Below are positions 37,418 through 49,262 of a DNA stretch of 64,000 nt, piece by piece. A model generated the notes under the pieces. That model was not told the origin of the DNA. It did no database searches and worked only from the letters and a program-made list of their open reading frames with translations. Origin of the DNA: Fragilariopsis cylindrus CCMP1102 (lineage: Eukaryota > Bacillariophyta > Bacillariophyceae > Bacillariales > Bacillariaceae); the NCBI GenBank assembly GCA_900095095.1, contig FMBT01000318.1:1-64000 (forward strand). The letters run 5' to 3'. How positions within the stretch are numbered: position 1 is the stretch's first letter; every line of letters begins with the position of its first letter. Made by a program: the position numbers and the translations under genes.

Positions 37418-38618
37418 ATGATTGGAGGAGGTCCATTGTTTTCACTTCGAATGCGGGGCATGCTTTGTCCATGTTGCGAAAATTCAGAAAATAAAAGTGC
37501 AAGACAAAGTTTGAACGACTTCAACCGATATGGTTTAAGGTAAGTTTTTTTTTTAAGTTCTTTGACAAGTAACGTTCGTATAGTATTACAACAGGCTAGA
37601 AATGTGCTTCCAAAAAAGCACAAAAACAAATAATAAGAAACGATTGACTAAATTAAAATTATCAAATTCATTATTTTTAAATCTGGAAAATGAATGATCT
37701 TGAACCCATTCCAAAAAAAAAAGTGTGTCTTGGCACACAGCTTCTCGACGAAACTCGACAGCAGCTGGATTTATACAGAGTATGTTTGGTCGAAGCAACA
37801 GCAATTCCAGTGGTGGTAGCAGCAGTTCCAATGAAAAACCTCCCACACCGGCACAACTAAAGATATGCGATGGTACTAAAGATTCTATAAATTATGGGGA
37901 ACCTTTTCCAGAATTACAAATTTGTCCCACTCCCAGAAAAGCATCCATTGACACTGATGCTACCATTAATAATGACAACAACAACAACAACAACAACAAT
38001 AGCAACGGACCGTTACAACAAAGTGCCGCTATGTCATTTCAACTTGATATACCACTGCATCACATTATGCGTATCGAGTCGATCGATACCACAATGATAG
38101 TTATATATACGAAAGACGTTAATACAATAGATGACAAAAAGCTGGAACTGAAAAGGAAGCTGCCCGTGTTTCTTTTTCATCTTCCGATGGTCGTGATGCT
38201 GCCTCACTAGATTTGAAAGTTCTAATCGAATGGAACAAACACCGACAACCAGATGTAGAAGAAGACTTACCAGCAACTGGAATACGACAGCGTGCTCAAA
38301 AGGCTGCACATTTTGCCAAACGAGAAATAGAGATGAGAGAAAAAAAGAGAGATAGAGAGAAAAGAAAGGCGGGCATATGCAGAATATGGAATCCGGAGGA
38401 CTGAAGGTATGTTGTCATACATATATTGAATATATTTATTGTTGCTGATGCCTTTGTTGTGTGACAAATAAATAATATCTCTACAATTGTACTTATGTAT
38501 GATATTCTCTTTTGGTTTCTTTTCTGTACGTTTAAAATCAAAACAAAAAACTTGTGTGTGTATTCTGCAATCATCAAAGTATACTGCTATGGCAATGGCT
38601 AATCAAGGGATTAGTTAG
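37418..38618 (+). CDS. Unknown three-exon protein with basic helical C-terminus
   Basis: Not recognised. Exon 1 is 37418-37539 (starts MIGGGPLFS and carries CPCC; ends AAG|GTAAGT). Exon 2 probably starts at 37724, after an AAG, which keeps the frame; the alternative acceptor at 37740 does not. Exon 2 ends at 38406 (AAG|GTATGT). Exon 3 is a 39-bp piece, 38580-38618, after CATCAAAG. Two bases appear to be missing: in the A run 38136-38140 and the GGG at 38371-38373. The protein (about 281 residues) has Ser and Asn runs, a beta-rich middle (FQLDIPLHHIMRIESIDTTMIVIYTKD) that might be a PH-like fold, a highly charged helix (KREIEMREKKRDREKRK) and the tail SGGLKYTAMAMANQG. The acceptor of exon 2 is the least certain part. 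Confidence 0.5.
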
Positions 38619-38787
38619 CGGGATTACAATCAATTCGCTGTACAATATAGACAATAGAAAAACAAATATGGACAATTTTCGTTTAGTTGCGCTAGATTAT
38701 GCTATTATTATTTATAAAGCCGTGTCTTCTATTCATTTGTTAATTGGTTCTTCTACATTGCCATGCATTTTTTTCTGGAAGTTAATC

Positions 38788-40135
38788 TTATTCTTCACTT
38801 TGACTGCCATTAGTTTTGTTGGTAGATCGTCTTCCTCTGCGGCGCCCGCGGCCTGCTTGAGCGGCGTTGAGAATCATCCTTCGCATAAGAAATCCATTAG
38901 TTTCCAATGCTTCTTTTGGATCAGTTTTTCCTTCACCCCATAAGTGTGCGGTCGTTTCGTCAGCTCCCGTCGGCTGGACTAAATCTAACGAGTACGTAGA
39001 GAAGCAGAAATAAGGTCAGAAAAACATAATAGAATATAAAACAAAATTTTCTTCTCGAAATTAATATCTTGCGATACTCAACACTCATTAGGTTACTAGT
39101 ATCGAATACTAGTATATCTAGGGAATCAACCCAGTATAGAACACTGAATACACGTACCATCTGATAGGTTGACTTCGTTTAAAAGAAATCCTGCCACGTC
39201 GACAATATTAGATAAGGCCCATTCATTGTCAACCAAATTTAATACACGTTCCCATGTAACGGAAACAATTCCATTAGGTTCAACAGTCCATTTTCCTTCC
39301 GCTAGGATAGCTTCTGTATGGGCTAAGGCTGCATATTTATCCGTTCCGAGTTTCATACGAGCATCACCAATTGATAAGAAAGCTCTACCACCATCTACCT
39401 CAATACCTTTCGACTTCATAGCAACTTGAACGTTCTCTTCAAGATCTTGTTCCCATGGATGTGGTTTCTTGACGTCTTTATTATTTTCACTATTACGCTT
39501 TTTGCTTCGTCGTTGATTTCGAGTCTTTCTTTTCGGTGCTCCTGTTGTGTCATCTTTGTCTACTTCGTTAGTGGCATCATTATCGTTCACTTGCTCTAAT
39601 ACATCGCCACTGTTTTCGTCCGTCGTTTTCTTGGAACGTTTTGACTTTTTATTGAGTTCCGATCCGGGACATAAAGATCCATCTGCACTTGTTATATTAC
39701 AGCTTTATATTTTCCATTTTCATCCGTAACAACTTCAAATTCAGTTTCAAATCCATCTGTCTGTAGAATCAATATCAAATAGAGAGAGAGAGAGAGAGAG
39801 AAATGGAAAAAAAGTTACAAAGGGAGATTTTCATGTGAGGTTTGTTTTTAAGAGAAATAAAGATAAAGATAAAAAGGAGCATATTCAAGAACAGATCCGA
39901 GCATGAATTCTGTGTCACCATTCTATTTAAAGTGCTGTAGTTAGCATGACGCTAGTAGCAATAGTAGTTCAATAACACGTACAAGAGTTCGATATCTACC
40001 GGGCTCAACAACGATAGCGGTAACATGTACAAAAATATCTTCGGTATATTGATCATTGTCGCCGTTTGGAGTTATAAATCCAAACCCTTTCCTATTGCTG
40101 AACCATTTCACAACTCCTTTGATTTTTTCCGACAT
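38788..40135 (-). CDS. Cold-shock-domain RNA-binding protein with RG-rich tail
   Basis: Three exons: 40135-39983 (donor GTACGT), 39760-39158 (acceptor CTACAG, donor GTACGT) and 38984-38788 (acceptor CGTTAG, stop TAA). The cold-shock (Y-box type) domain opens the protein: [18 protein letters not shown] carries the RNP1-like KGFGFI, and DIFVH is the RNP2 motif. The domain crosses the first splice site and ends around [16 protein letters not shown] basic middle and a helical region follow, then a C-terminus with GRGRRRGRR. The role is binding of single-stranded nucleic acid, probably mRNA. One base is missing near 39693-39699, where GTAATATAA makes a false stop. Reconstructed length is 317 residues. 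Intron 1 holds an (AG)n run. Confidence 0.82.
39781..39801. repeat. (AG)n microsatellite in intron 1 of the cold-shock gene
   Basis: Perfect AG dinucleotide run, on the pyrimidine side of the intron when read on the coding strand, just upstream of the acceptor. Confidence 0.9.
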
Positions 40136-40653
40136 GATGATATCCGAGTATGCCTTTTACGTCGTTTGCTCGTTCAAGTATATTATAATTGAGAATAATG
40201 TAACGAATTATGTCGTCGCAGTACCTTCTGTTATTTAATTATGTACCGTATGAGGTACGACTAGTAAGCCGTAAGAAGGAAAGAAGTAAAAAAAAAATAT
40301 ATGATAAAAAAAAAAAAAAAAATTAAATAAATAATAATTATATAGCGTGGATCACTAACGTAATTGTCGCACAATTTGGTTTTACGATTTTTTTGTTATT
40401 TGTTTCGATTCCTAGTAAGAGAGTAGTATGGTGTTTTTTTTGGCGCCAACTCTATTACAGTATCTTTTTATCATTATTATTTAGAGGCATAGTCATTTTA
40501 TTCCCCCAAATAGGCTGTGCCCCGAAAATACTATATTATGTTCATCAAGTTTAAAAGTTTGTACAGTACTAAAGTTACAGCCTAATACATTAAAAAATTA
40601 AAAAAATTAATCAAAAATGGCATTAGCTAAGCTTCTGCGAGATCGAACAAGGA
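40136..40653. other. Intergenic between divergent genes
   Basis: About 0.5 kb, very AT-rich, with A runs near 40287-40322. It contains a 15-bp word (40443-40457) that recurs in inverted orientation near the right end of the transposon. It should hold the promoters of the cold-shock gene and the sulfotransferase-like gene. Confidence 0.5.
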
Positions 40654-42083
40654 ATGAAGATCAAATCAGCAGAACGATTTCTTTCTGTATTCTTAACAAT
40701 TTCAGTCTACATTATATGGACCAGCACAAATCTGATAGACAGGGAGGAGCAACAGCGGCAGCGGTTGCATCCTCGTACTCGCCATGATGTTCATACGAGT
40801 AATGCAGACAGGCAAAGTGACAACAACAACAGCAGCATCGGCAACAACAAGATGCTACATAAAAACAACAACACGAAACCATACTTTATTCTACATATCG
40901 GCCCACCAAAGACAGCAACTACATTTTGCAATGTAACCTACAAATGTTGAGCAAAGAACTCGCAACTGACGATTCGTATTATTATGTTGGGAAGAATTGT
41001 CCAGGATCCGAATTTTACAAATTGAATAGTAAAATAGAGAATAATGAAACTGGTATACCAGGTCACTACTTAATGATGGGGTTAAATGATGCAAAAACAC
41101 ATAATCGTGGTTATGAAAAATTAAAATCTCGTATGGATTATCATCTAAGTATGGGAAACAATATCATTTACAGTAATGAAGCATTTGCAAATCATTTAGT
41201 TGATCAAAATATTACCTGGAATTGTCTCCAATCAATGTTCACAGGATGGAATGTTCGAGTCGTTATTGGTTATCGACATTACTTCGATTGGATCCGTTCT
41301 TTTTACTACCAAAATAATAAACAAAATAACAAGCTAGATAAAAAATGGCCAAACCAAAAAAACGGTAAAGCCCATCCTTCGTTTCTTGAGTTTCTAGAAT
41401 ATCACTTACAAAGGAACGAAGCTGGAGATTTAAGTGTTGATGGTGGCCACAAAAATAACGCATGGGGTCATCACCTAACTCTTTCTGCATATAAGAAGTT
41501 CTCCTCACACTTTGATGATATTCAAATATTAAACCTTCACGAAGATAAGGAGGATGTTGTGACTCAATTTGTGTGCAGAATGATCCCTAACGCTCAGAAA
41601 ACATGCAACATGTTGAGGACGACAACCGTAGATCATAATAAAAAAGACGAAAAATTGCATAATTTATCGAAGAGACCTTCACAATCCTTTGATGCTTATA
41701 GGATAACCGAAGCAGCATTTACGTTGGGATACGTTACCAGTTCAAGTCCGAAGGATGTAATCGTCGAATTGGTGAAGAAAAGGATAATAGAAACTGGAAT
41801 AAAGAATACTGATCATTCAAAATTCTTTGTCTGTCCATCGTCGTCTCTTCAAGCACGATTTCTTAACGTGTCAATTCTATACGAAAATGATATGTTGACC
41901 ATTAATAATCCAAATATGTCAGTAAAAATGTACGATAATGCAAAAGATGAACATATATCATTGTATCAAAAGACAGATGCAGAACGTAGATTTTGTGAAA
42001 TTAATGCGGAACTTGTATTGAAGGATCAAGGTTGGATCGAATTTATGACAAAAATTGGGAAAGATACTATTAAAAATAATTGA
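40654..42083 (+). CDS. Sulfotransferase-like type II membrane protein
   Basis: Probable Golgi sulfotransferase-like enzyme, which would move sulfate from PAPS to a glycan or other acceptor. The N-terminus is a short cytosolic part, one signal-anchor helix (FLSVFLTISVYIIW, residues 9-22) and a polar Asn-rich stem. The 5'-phosphosulfate-binding loop is FILHIGPPKTATT, followed by a helix starting LQCNLQ. The likely 3'-phosphate site is VRVVIGYRHYFDWIRSFY. The frame changes at the T run 40924-40927, exactly behind the loop; one extra T restores it. Reconstructed length is 476 residues. An overlapping open frame from ATG 40617 lacks the membrane helix, so I did not use it. The acceptor substrate cannot be told from sequence. 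Confidence 0.7.
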
Positions 42084-42197
42084 TCTTGAACTTTAAATTA
42101 ATTTTATGACGAATAAATGGATGAATTCTTGCATTGATGGCTCGAAAGTGAAAAATAATAATATATGCTACAGTATACTAGCTATTTTAAGTTAGTA

Positions 42198-43289
42198 TTA
42201 AAATGGAATAGCTTTTCCAGCCCAATCGTACAGTCCACCAGTATTTTCTTCTTCCATCGAATCAATTACTTTCATCAAACTATCTACGGTGAATTCCACT
42301 GGGAATAGTCTGCCTTCCTGCACATTCTTCTGGAAAGGTTGAGACAAATCTGTATCTGTTGTTCCTGGATGAAGAGCAACGCACCACACTGATTCTCGTT
42401 TCAATTCATTGGCTAAAGTTCTTGTTGCTTGATTCAATGCTGCCTTGCTCATCCGATATGAATACCATCCACCAAGACCATTATCAGAGATAGAACCTAC
42501 TCTTGCACTTAAGTTCGCAATGATAGCAACTGGTCGTTTCTTCTCCGCTATTTTTTCTTCCTTATCATTGTTACTAGCCCTTTTTTTAACTGTTCGTCTT
42601 TTTTGCGTCATAAGCGGTGCTAGCTCCTTGCTCAACATTAATGGACCAATCACATTCACTTGGAACGATTTCTCCATCCAACCTTTGTCAATTTTTAATA
42701 CACTTCTTTCGGGACCGGGTGTATTCTTTCCGTCACCTAGAATACCAGCAACATTTAGCAATAAATCAACTCGGTTATACTTTTTTTCAATTTCTAGAAC
42801 TGCTTGCTCAATCGAATCTTGATTTTCGATATCCAGTTTTATCAGGTCGATCCGATCTCGAGATTTTGAACCTTCGACTGACAACAGTAATTCTTGTAGA
42901 CCTGTTGCATCGTCTGGTGATCTACAGCAGGCGACGATATTACCTTTAGTGTCCTTCAAGAGCTTACGTAAAAATTGTAAACCTATCCCCCTGCTGGCCC
43001 CATTGATCACAAATACAGCGTCTGGATCTGAGTTACGAATCGATGATTGCGAGGATTGACCGGAAGAAACCGAAAAATCTATATCATTATAGACATTGAC
43101 TCCCTTAGATTGAGGAGGTTCTGGTGCGTTGAATGATGACGAAGAAAAGAGTCTGTTTCGGCTCCTATAGTGCTTTGTTCCTACCGTTACTGATGACACG
43201 GCAAATCCCGCACGTGCACCACCATACGCAGCCGATGGAGACGTAAACGCAAGAGCAGTCAAAGTTCGTTTCAAAGCGACCTGATGCAT
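42198..43289 (-). CDS. Short-chain dehydrogenase/reductase (sniffer-like), probably organellar
   Basis: Classical SDR with NAD(P)-binding loop NGASRGIG (residues 96-103), LLLNVAG (the NNAG-equivalent), and catalytic YRMSK (Y278, K282) after a Ser region. The end is ALHPGTTDTDLSQPF, typical of the C-factor/sniffer carbonyl reductase group. The first 60-90 residues are an extension rich in Ser, Arg and Ala, probably an organelle presequence. 363 residues, one exon, no frame errors. An insert of Lys/Arg/Glu residues at 230-252 is unusual for the family. The substrate is unknown; the gene converges with the sulfotransferase-like gene 115 bp away. Confidence 0.82.
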   Translation of the reverse strand: MHQVALKRTLTALAFTSPSAAYGGARAGFAVSSVTVGTKHYRSRNRLFSSSSFNAPEPPQSKGVNVYNDIDFSVSSGQSSQSSIRNSDPDAVFVINGASRGIGLQFLRKLLKDTKGNIVACCRSPDDATGLQELLLSVEGSKSRDRIDLIKLDIENQDSIEQAVLEIEKKYNRVDLLLNVAGILGDGKNTPGPERSVLKIDKGWMEKSFQVNVIGPLMLSKELAPLMTQKRRTVKKRASNNDKEEKIAEKKRPVAIIANLSARVGSISDNGLGGWYSYRMSKAALNQATRTLANELKRESVWCVALHPGTTDTDLSQPFQKNVQEGRLFPVEFTVDSLMKVIDSMEEENTGGLYDWAGKAIPF

Positions 43290-44071
43290 GTTAAGATGAG
43301 GAACTCAAGATGAAATTAACTGGTCTTTTCTCGTGATTTTAATCTGTATTATGAATTGTCAATGAGACGAATAACGAAGATAAATTTTAAAATGAAGGAA
43401 TGAATGAATCATCATCATTTTTTGTCATCCATCGTCATCTGTTTATTGAATACGACGAAGTATGTGTTCGCGCGAAAATCTAAAAAACAAAATTGCTAGA
43501 TTTTCCCATCCCCCCGATGTCAAAAAAACTACCATGCACAATTGTACTAGGACTATAGAATTATTATGTTCTACTTCTGTGTACAGTAGTATTAGTAATA
43601 TAGCTAGTCCTGTCATGGTTTTTAAGAAAAAAGTATTGCATTGTTATTTATGTTACTATAGGTCCTATTCCTTCTTCTCGAGTAGGTGTCTAGATTGGAT
43701 CATTGGGGGAAGATTGCCTACGACACACAAATGTTTTTGAATTTAGGATAAAGTGACACGTGAAATTGATATTTAGCTCAAAGATAATCAAATGACATTG
43801 TTGTAGCTAGCTACAACATATATATCTTTGCCAACGCAAAAGTGTTACCATGAATCTTCTTGGAAATTAACAAAGTTAATCAGTAAATGTAGACAAAAAT
43901 ATATCCCAAACTAAATACAAAAACTGGTACAAAATTATTATTATTTTAAAGGAAAAAAACTGAATCATCTATTTTATCAGATAGGAATGAGGAGATGGGA
44001 GAATAAATTAACAAGTCTGACAACGATGTTGGTTCTTCAACACATATAATGACACTATTGAAGTTTTTTTT
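43290..44071. other. Intergenic
   Basis: About 0.8 kb between the start of the SDR gene and the end of the multi-pass membrane protein gene. A 92-codon plus-strand open frame at 43462-43740 has mixed composition and no protein-like features. Nothing recognisable. Confidence 0.5.
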
Positions 44072-45120
44072 TTATGACAGCTGATGATTTACTGAAGTAG
44101 GTTGCGGAATTGCTGTGGTTACAAGGGGGTCGTTAGATGACAGATACGCCTTGGACGTAAAGCGATCAAGACAGAGCACTCCAGCGATGAAATAAGAAAT
44201 AGCACAGGTTCCCCTGTAAAAAGTCAAAAAATAATAGAATGTTTAGTCAGAAAAATTAATACCGGACGACATAAAAATATATGTGGCTTATTATAAGTAG
44301 GGCTCATAATAATTACTTACAATATGAACGAAGTAACTCTTTGGAAAACAACAACACTCGTGGGAACTTCTGGAACAGAGCTGAGGTTATCATTGTACGT
44401 ATAGGTTTGAGCAGCAGCTGCAGCATCGTCATCTCCTCCCGCATCGTCACCATAATAATAAACTTGATTTTGATTAGTTTGACTCGCCACTTCTAAATAA
44501 AGAGGATTGGCGCCTGTTATAGCACTGATGAAAAATAGTAGAAATGATCGCGAAATAAATCCCTTAAATCCATAAACGGACTAAATTAATATACGATAAC
44601 CACACAAGAGAGATTAAAAAGAATAAGAAAAGAATTAGCAATGACACACCAACCAAAGAACGAAAATCCAACATCCAACAATACAATGTACCGTCCAGCC
44701 AAAGATAAAGGAGTTGTCACATACCTTGACGATCCAAGCCACGTCAATTTCAATGGCGATGGCCACGGCTGCAAGAAACAGACCATAAACTCTTATTATC
44801 ATGTCACGTCGTCCACCAACAATGTCCCGAACTTCTGATGTTGCCAATATTTCCAGAAAGATTATATACATCAAGTCTGCCACGAGAGTAAAGATGAGAA
44901 ATACGAAAGTCAAAGCTCGGAGGACACGTAGTACTACCAGGAGTTGACGGGGGGTAACAAATTCACCAACAAAACCGGTTACAGCTCTGGTGTATTGAGC
45001 ACCATAACTTTCTTCATCTTTCCCTCCCAAATCGACGTAATTTGTATCCAAGCGATCGTTAAGACTCGTTGTTTGTGGGGTAGCAATAGAAGAGGGTGTT
45101 GATGCTCTTTGGAAGTCCAT
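44072..45120 (-). CDS. Multi-pass membrane protein, three exons, unknown function
   Basis: Exon 1 is 45120-44725 (ends AAG|GTATGT), exon 2 is 44513-44321 (ends ATT|GTAAGT) and exon 3 is 44213-44072 (stop TAA). Hydrophobic helices: ALTFVFLIFTLVADLMYIIF, VYGLFLAAVAIAIEIDVAWIV, and one formed across the second splice site around GTCAISYFIAGVLCL. The first 65 residues are polar and Ser/Thr-rich. Exon 2 carries an acidic, Ala-rich loop. Exons 2 and 3 join in frame; joining exons 1 and 2 needs one extra base at the acceptor (near 44513), in line with the missing bases seen elsewhere. About 243 residues. No family is recognised. Confidence 0.55.
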
Positions 45121-45458
45121 CTTTCTTTTTTAAAATATTTAAAGTCCAAGCTCTCACACGTACGAAATATCTATCCTAGATTCTGCTTTTAATGTTTATG
45201 CATATTATGTTCAACAATACTTTACTTTACTCGACTCAGCTCATTTGATACTTCGGTTTGTACAGTAGATTCGATGGATTCGATTCGAAGAGATTATATA
45301 TTTTTTAAAATTCTTATTTACGTACAGTACTGTACTCCAAAGACGGACACGAAAAAGAGCAAGCCGAGACGTGCACGTGTCACGAGTTGTTACGGTACTA
45401 TGTTCTGTATGAATGCCAAAGAGGTATGATTGAGTACCAGGACTTAAGTGAAGTAGGA
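45121..45458. other. Upstream region of the membrane protein gene
   Basis: About 0.3 kb between the membrane protein start and the left end of the transposon. No features seen. Confidence 0.45.
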
Positions 45459-45460
45459 TA

Positions 45461-45476
45461 CCAGTAAAAAACTAAA
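45461..45476 (+). repeat. Left terminal inverted repeat
   Basis: CCAGTAAAAAACTAAA, preceded by TA. An exact inverted copy is at 50834-50849. Confidence 0.7.
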
Positions 45477-46011
45477 CTGACCTGACACTTTTCAAAAAAT
45501 TTTACTCCTTATAGTGTGTCATTTTGATAAATATATTGAGCAGCTAGACTCTAATCCAATAATACAGTCTTCTTAAACAGATTAAACACTGTTCTTCTTT
45601 ATATTCAGTAGTAGGTGATTAAATCACGAATCATCACGTAATTGTAGACGTTACACTTGCCATTTTTTTAATTTAATTACATGTCAGGTCAGTTCAGCGC
45701 CAGATAATTTTGTACCGCGCGCACGTAGAAAAACCCATAATGTGGTGACCCTTAAAAAAGAAGTGATTTTATTTTTGAAAAAAGGCAAATTCAACATCAA
45801 CAACAACGACATGATCATGTATTAAGATGCGTTCCTTCTCTGTTAAGATGAATCCCTTTTGAAGAACTGTCACGTGACAGTGTCAGTACCAATACGATTT
45901 GAAGTTTAATGTTGTTACCACTCTAGCGTACCAGTTTTACAGTTACTACAGTATCATTCATAATATTATTATTTTTATTTGAACAAAGATGGTGATTGTT
46001 AAGCTGTTATC
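45477..46011. promoter_or_regulatory. Left subterminal region of the transposon
   Basis: About 0.5 kb between the left terminus and the transposase ATG. It contains GCGCGCAC (45718-45725) and GTGACCCTT (45744-45752), words that also occur in the right subterminal region. It should hold the transposase promoter and possibly transposase-binding sites; this is inference. Confidence 0.4.
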
Positions 46012-48987
46012 ATGGTTAAAGCATCGAATAGAGCACAACAACGACGTTCATTACCTTCTTCTCGCACTACTATCAAAAGAGGAAAAGAATCGGCAGCAAA
46101 ACAAGCAAAGCAAAAGGTAAATAACAACAAAAAGAGAGGTCCTCATTTTACAAATCCTATTGCTGCAGCTTATGCTGATAAAATAATAGTAGCATGTTTA
46201 GATGAGTACGATAAACAAGTAGTACCACCAGGGAAGAAGCAACCTCCTAGAACACTTGATTCAATCAGACAATCGTTTGTACAGCTTGGTAATATCTGGC
46301 TAACTTTAGATATGCTTAAGATGAAAAAGAGAAATAAACAGAAAAGCAACAACAACAACAACAAAAAGAAAGTTAGCAAGCCCCCACCTAACACTGTAGA
46401 TACAACTAATGTAGAACCATCTAGTCTAGGGCGTCCTAAAGGTTCTACCAACGAACTAAAGGGTGACAATCATAAACTCTTTACAAAGATGAAGAATGAA
46501 ATAGCATCAACTTGGGCTGATAAAATGAAACGACCGATAGGAATTGAATTAGCTGAATATATAAAGGAAGTACAATTAGCTTACGATTTAGATCCTATTA
46601 AATATTCTGTAACGACGTCGATGGTTCACAGCAGAATGAAGAGACATAGAATATAAGTTCAAGGGACGGGACAAGTAAGTCCAATGCTAGCAATTGAACC
46701 TAGAATAGTAATGTTTATCAACTGTTCAACTAAGTGTAACAATACAATGAATCGAAAAGCAATCATTCGATGGGTTAACTCGCACATCAAAGACTCAAAG
46801 ATTGAGAGAGATATGATTGCATGGAAGGTTAATCATCATCCAAAGTGGAAGAATGATTTCAAAAACAACAAAGTCTATCCAACAAGAGCATGTCTTGGAG
46901 AAAAATGGTTCACCGGATTCTTAAATAGATGGAAGCATAAAATACAATTCAAGACAGCTCAAAATGTAGCATACAATCGAACTGAACACGTTACATATAG
47001 GAAGTTTGTTGAGATGTACGAGAATGTGTATGCATTACTAATAGAAGATGGGTATGCAGAAAAAATGCTTCACCCCAAATACTATGACGCTTTAGGTAAG
47101 CAATGTGGTGAACATGATATAAATAGATTTGGTGAATTAGTGGATATAGTGTTTACGAGACCGGATTTAGTTTTAGTTGCAGATGAGTGTGGTACTAATA
47201 CGAACATGTCCAAGGAAAAAATGTCTGCTGGAAACAGAAAACATGCATCTACTAAGGGTGTTACTGCTAAGATACCAGCTTGTACTAGTGATTGTCACTT
47301 CACAACCATGGTATGGACAGCGTTGACTGGGGAACCAGTCATGGCTGTTGTTATTATTGAAAAAGAATCAGAACTGACATGGTCGGAAATCCATGGATTT
47401 GATATTGAAGCTGAATGGATTGGCGACGACTCATTCTATAATGATATAAAGCATAGTGATGACAGTACTGAAGCATTGAAAGTCGCAATGAATACCTCTG
47501 TTTTTCCACATGAGCTACTTGAATTGAATACAGGACCTGGTAAAGTGTTTCCAGGTGGTCCAGTGTGTTGTTTTAAAGGTTTAACTATACCAACAATTGT
47601 TCGTCGGTCTGCTTCTGGGGGTATCACTCCAGAAATTCTAATAGAAGTACTTCAGCATTACGACAAGCACGTACCAAGGAAGGAAGGAGAGCCACCACCC
47701 TGTGCTTTAGTAGATGGACATGGTTCAAGGCTTGATTGGGAAGTTATGAAGTATGCCAACAACCTTGATCAATTCAGTGAGGTAATTCCAGGTGCTAATC
47801 ATCAGTGGAATTTGTATCTTGGTCTACCCAACGCAACTGCTTATTGGCAAGTAGGTGATTCCTCACAACAAAACGGAGCTTGGAAGAATCTTCAACGTGT
47901 GGAAAAAGAAAACATACGAGCCAACCAACAACTACATAAAAGAAAATTGAAAATTGAACGCTATCATGCTGTTTACATGTTACAGAAAGTATTTCATCTA
48001 TGTTATGGGAATGTGGAAGGTAACAAAAATGCCATACTCCAACGCGGTTGGAATCCATTGAATAAAGGGTGTTTGTCAATGCCAGATGTATTGAAATCGA
48101 AGCCCTTGGATGCTGTTGATACTGTTGATATTGATACTGTTGGTGTTTCTAATGATAGTTATGTGAATGATATGAATGTATCAAGTGGAACGTCGCGACA
48201 CTTTTTACAGCTACTTACCACCTCAGTTAATCGAGATGAAGCTAGGGAAATACACCACCAAGAAGTGATGGATGAGATCACTGCTTCACAGACTGATAAC
48301 GCTTGTCGTGCTTCCATTATAGATAAATTGACCAAAAATAGGCTAACAGCTGGAAGTTTGACTTGTGCTGGTATTTGGTCATTGTCCAGTCGAAATGCAC
48401 TTGAAATAGTGCAAACAAAAAACAAAGCAAAAATGATTGCAATAGCTGATAAGGCTTCTAAACAGTATATTCGTGATATGAAAACATGTACTAGTGGTAA
48501 AACTGCAATGGAGAAATCTAAATATCATTATGCTGCATTCGATGAGGGTGGTATATTGTATGGTGTACCAAATGGTCCTGATAGGAATAAAATAATTAAT
48601 GGTTTGAGAAAAGCAAGTCGTTGGTTGTTAAATGATGATTATGTCCATCTGATTAGATATAAACAACTTGGGTGTACGAAGAAGGCTTCAAAAATACCAC
48701 CAACTCTTGCAGAAAGACGCGGAGCCTGGGATAGTATTTATTATACTATGAAAGAGCCATCACCACCAGTAAAACCAACCAATTATATTGAAACTAGTGA
48801 TATCGTTGGTGGAGACGATAATCTTGATGATGAAGATAATGCTCGTGCACTCGATTTATTGACTAGCGTACCTGCTGATTTACCTCCTTTGGCACTACTT
48901 TCACCAACTACTGATGGTACTGAGGGTGAAAATGATGTTGCAAATATACTATTGAATATTGGAAATCTAAAAGTAGCACCAGTTTAA
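46012..48987 (+). CDS. Pogo/DDE-1-like transposase (one in-frame TAA)
   Basis: Read as one frame of 992 codons with a TAA at codon 215 (46654-46656); the same frame resumes at once (VQGTGQVSPMLAIEP) and is open to 48987. The N-terminal 214 residues are basic, with a GRPKGST motif that resembles an AT hook and a likely DNA-binding region. The second part (767 residues from ATG 46684) holds the catalytic core. Candidate acidic residues, numbered from ATG 46684, are D167 in LVADECGTN, D344 in ALVDGHGS and D392 in YWQVGDSSQQNGAWK. This is the pogo/DDE-1 pattern (D...D-G/N-H-x-S...QxxD). The first two are about 177 residues apart, wider than in known pogo families, so the core carries an insert. 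Products could be one protein (if TAA is an error or read through) or two. Confidence 0.7.
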
Positions 48988-49262
48988 ACATAAACTAGTA
49001 TTAAAAGTGTGTAATAGTTATCTAAATTATAGGTAGTATAGGATATATGTATGTATGTACTCGTAATTCTAATTCCAATTGAACGAAATAAAGTCGCACC
49101 TCTATAGCTAAGAGAACCCCAGAAGGATTATGATTTGAGTTTAACAGTTTTTTAGTAGTTGTAATGAAGAATATTTTAATACTATAAGTGCGACACACAC
49201 TGTCAGAGAATAAGTGTGTACTGTTGTTTGGTTTGTTTTGTTTTCTTTTCTTTTTTATGATC

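Noticed and set aside
40617-40784. Alternative start MALAKLL for the sulfotransferase-like gene
   Set aside because: It lies in a different frame, lacks the signal-anchor helix and ends before the catalytic loop.
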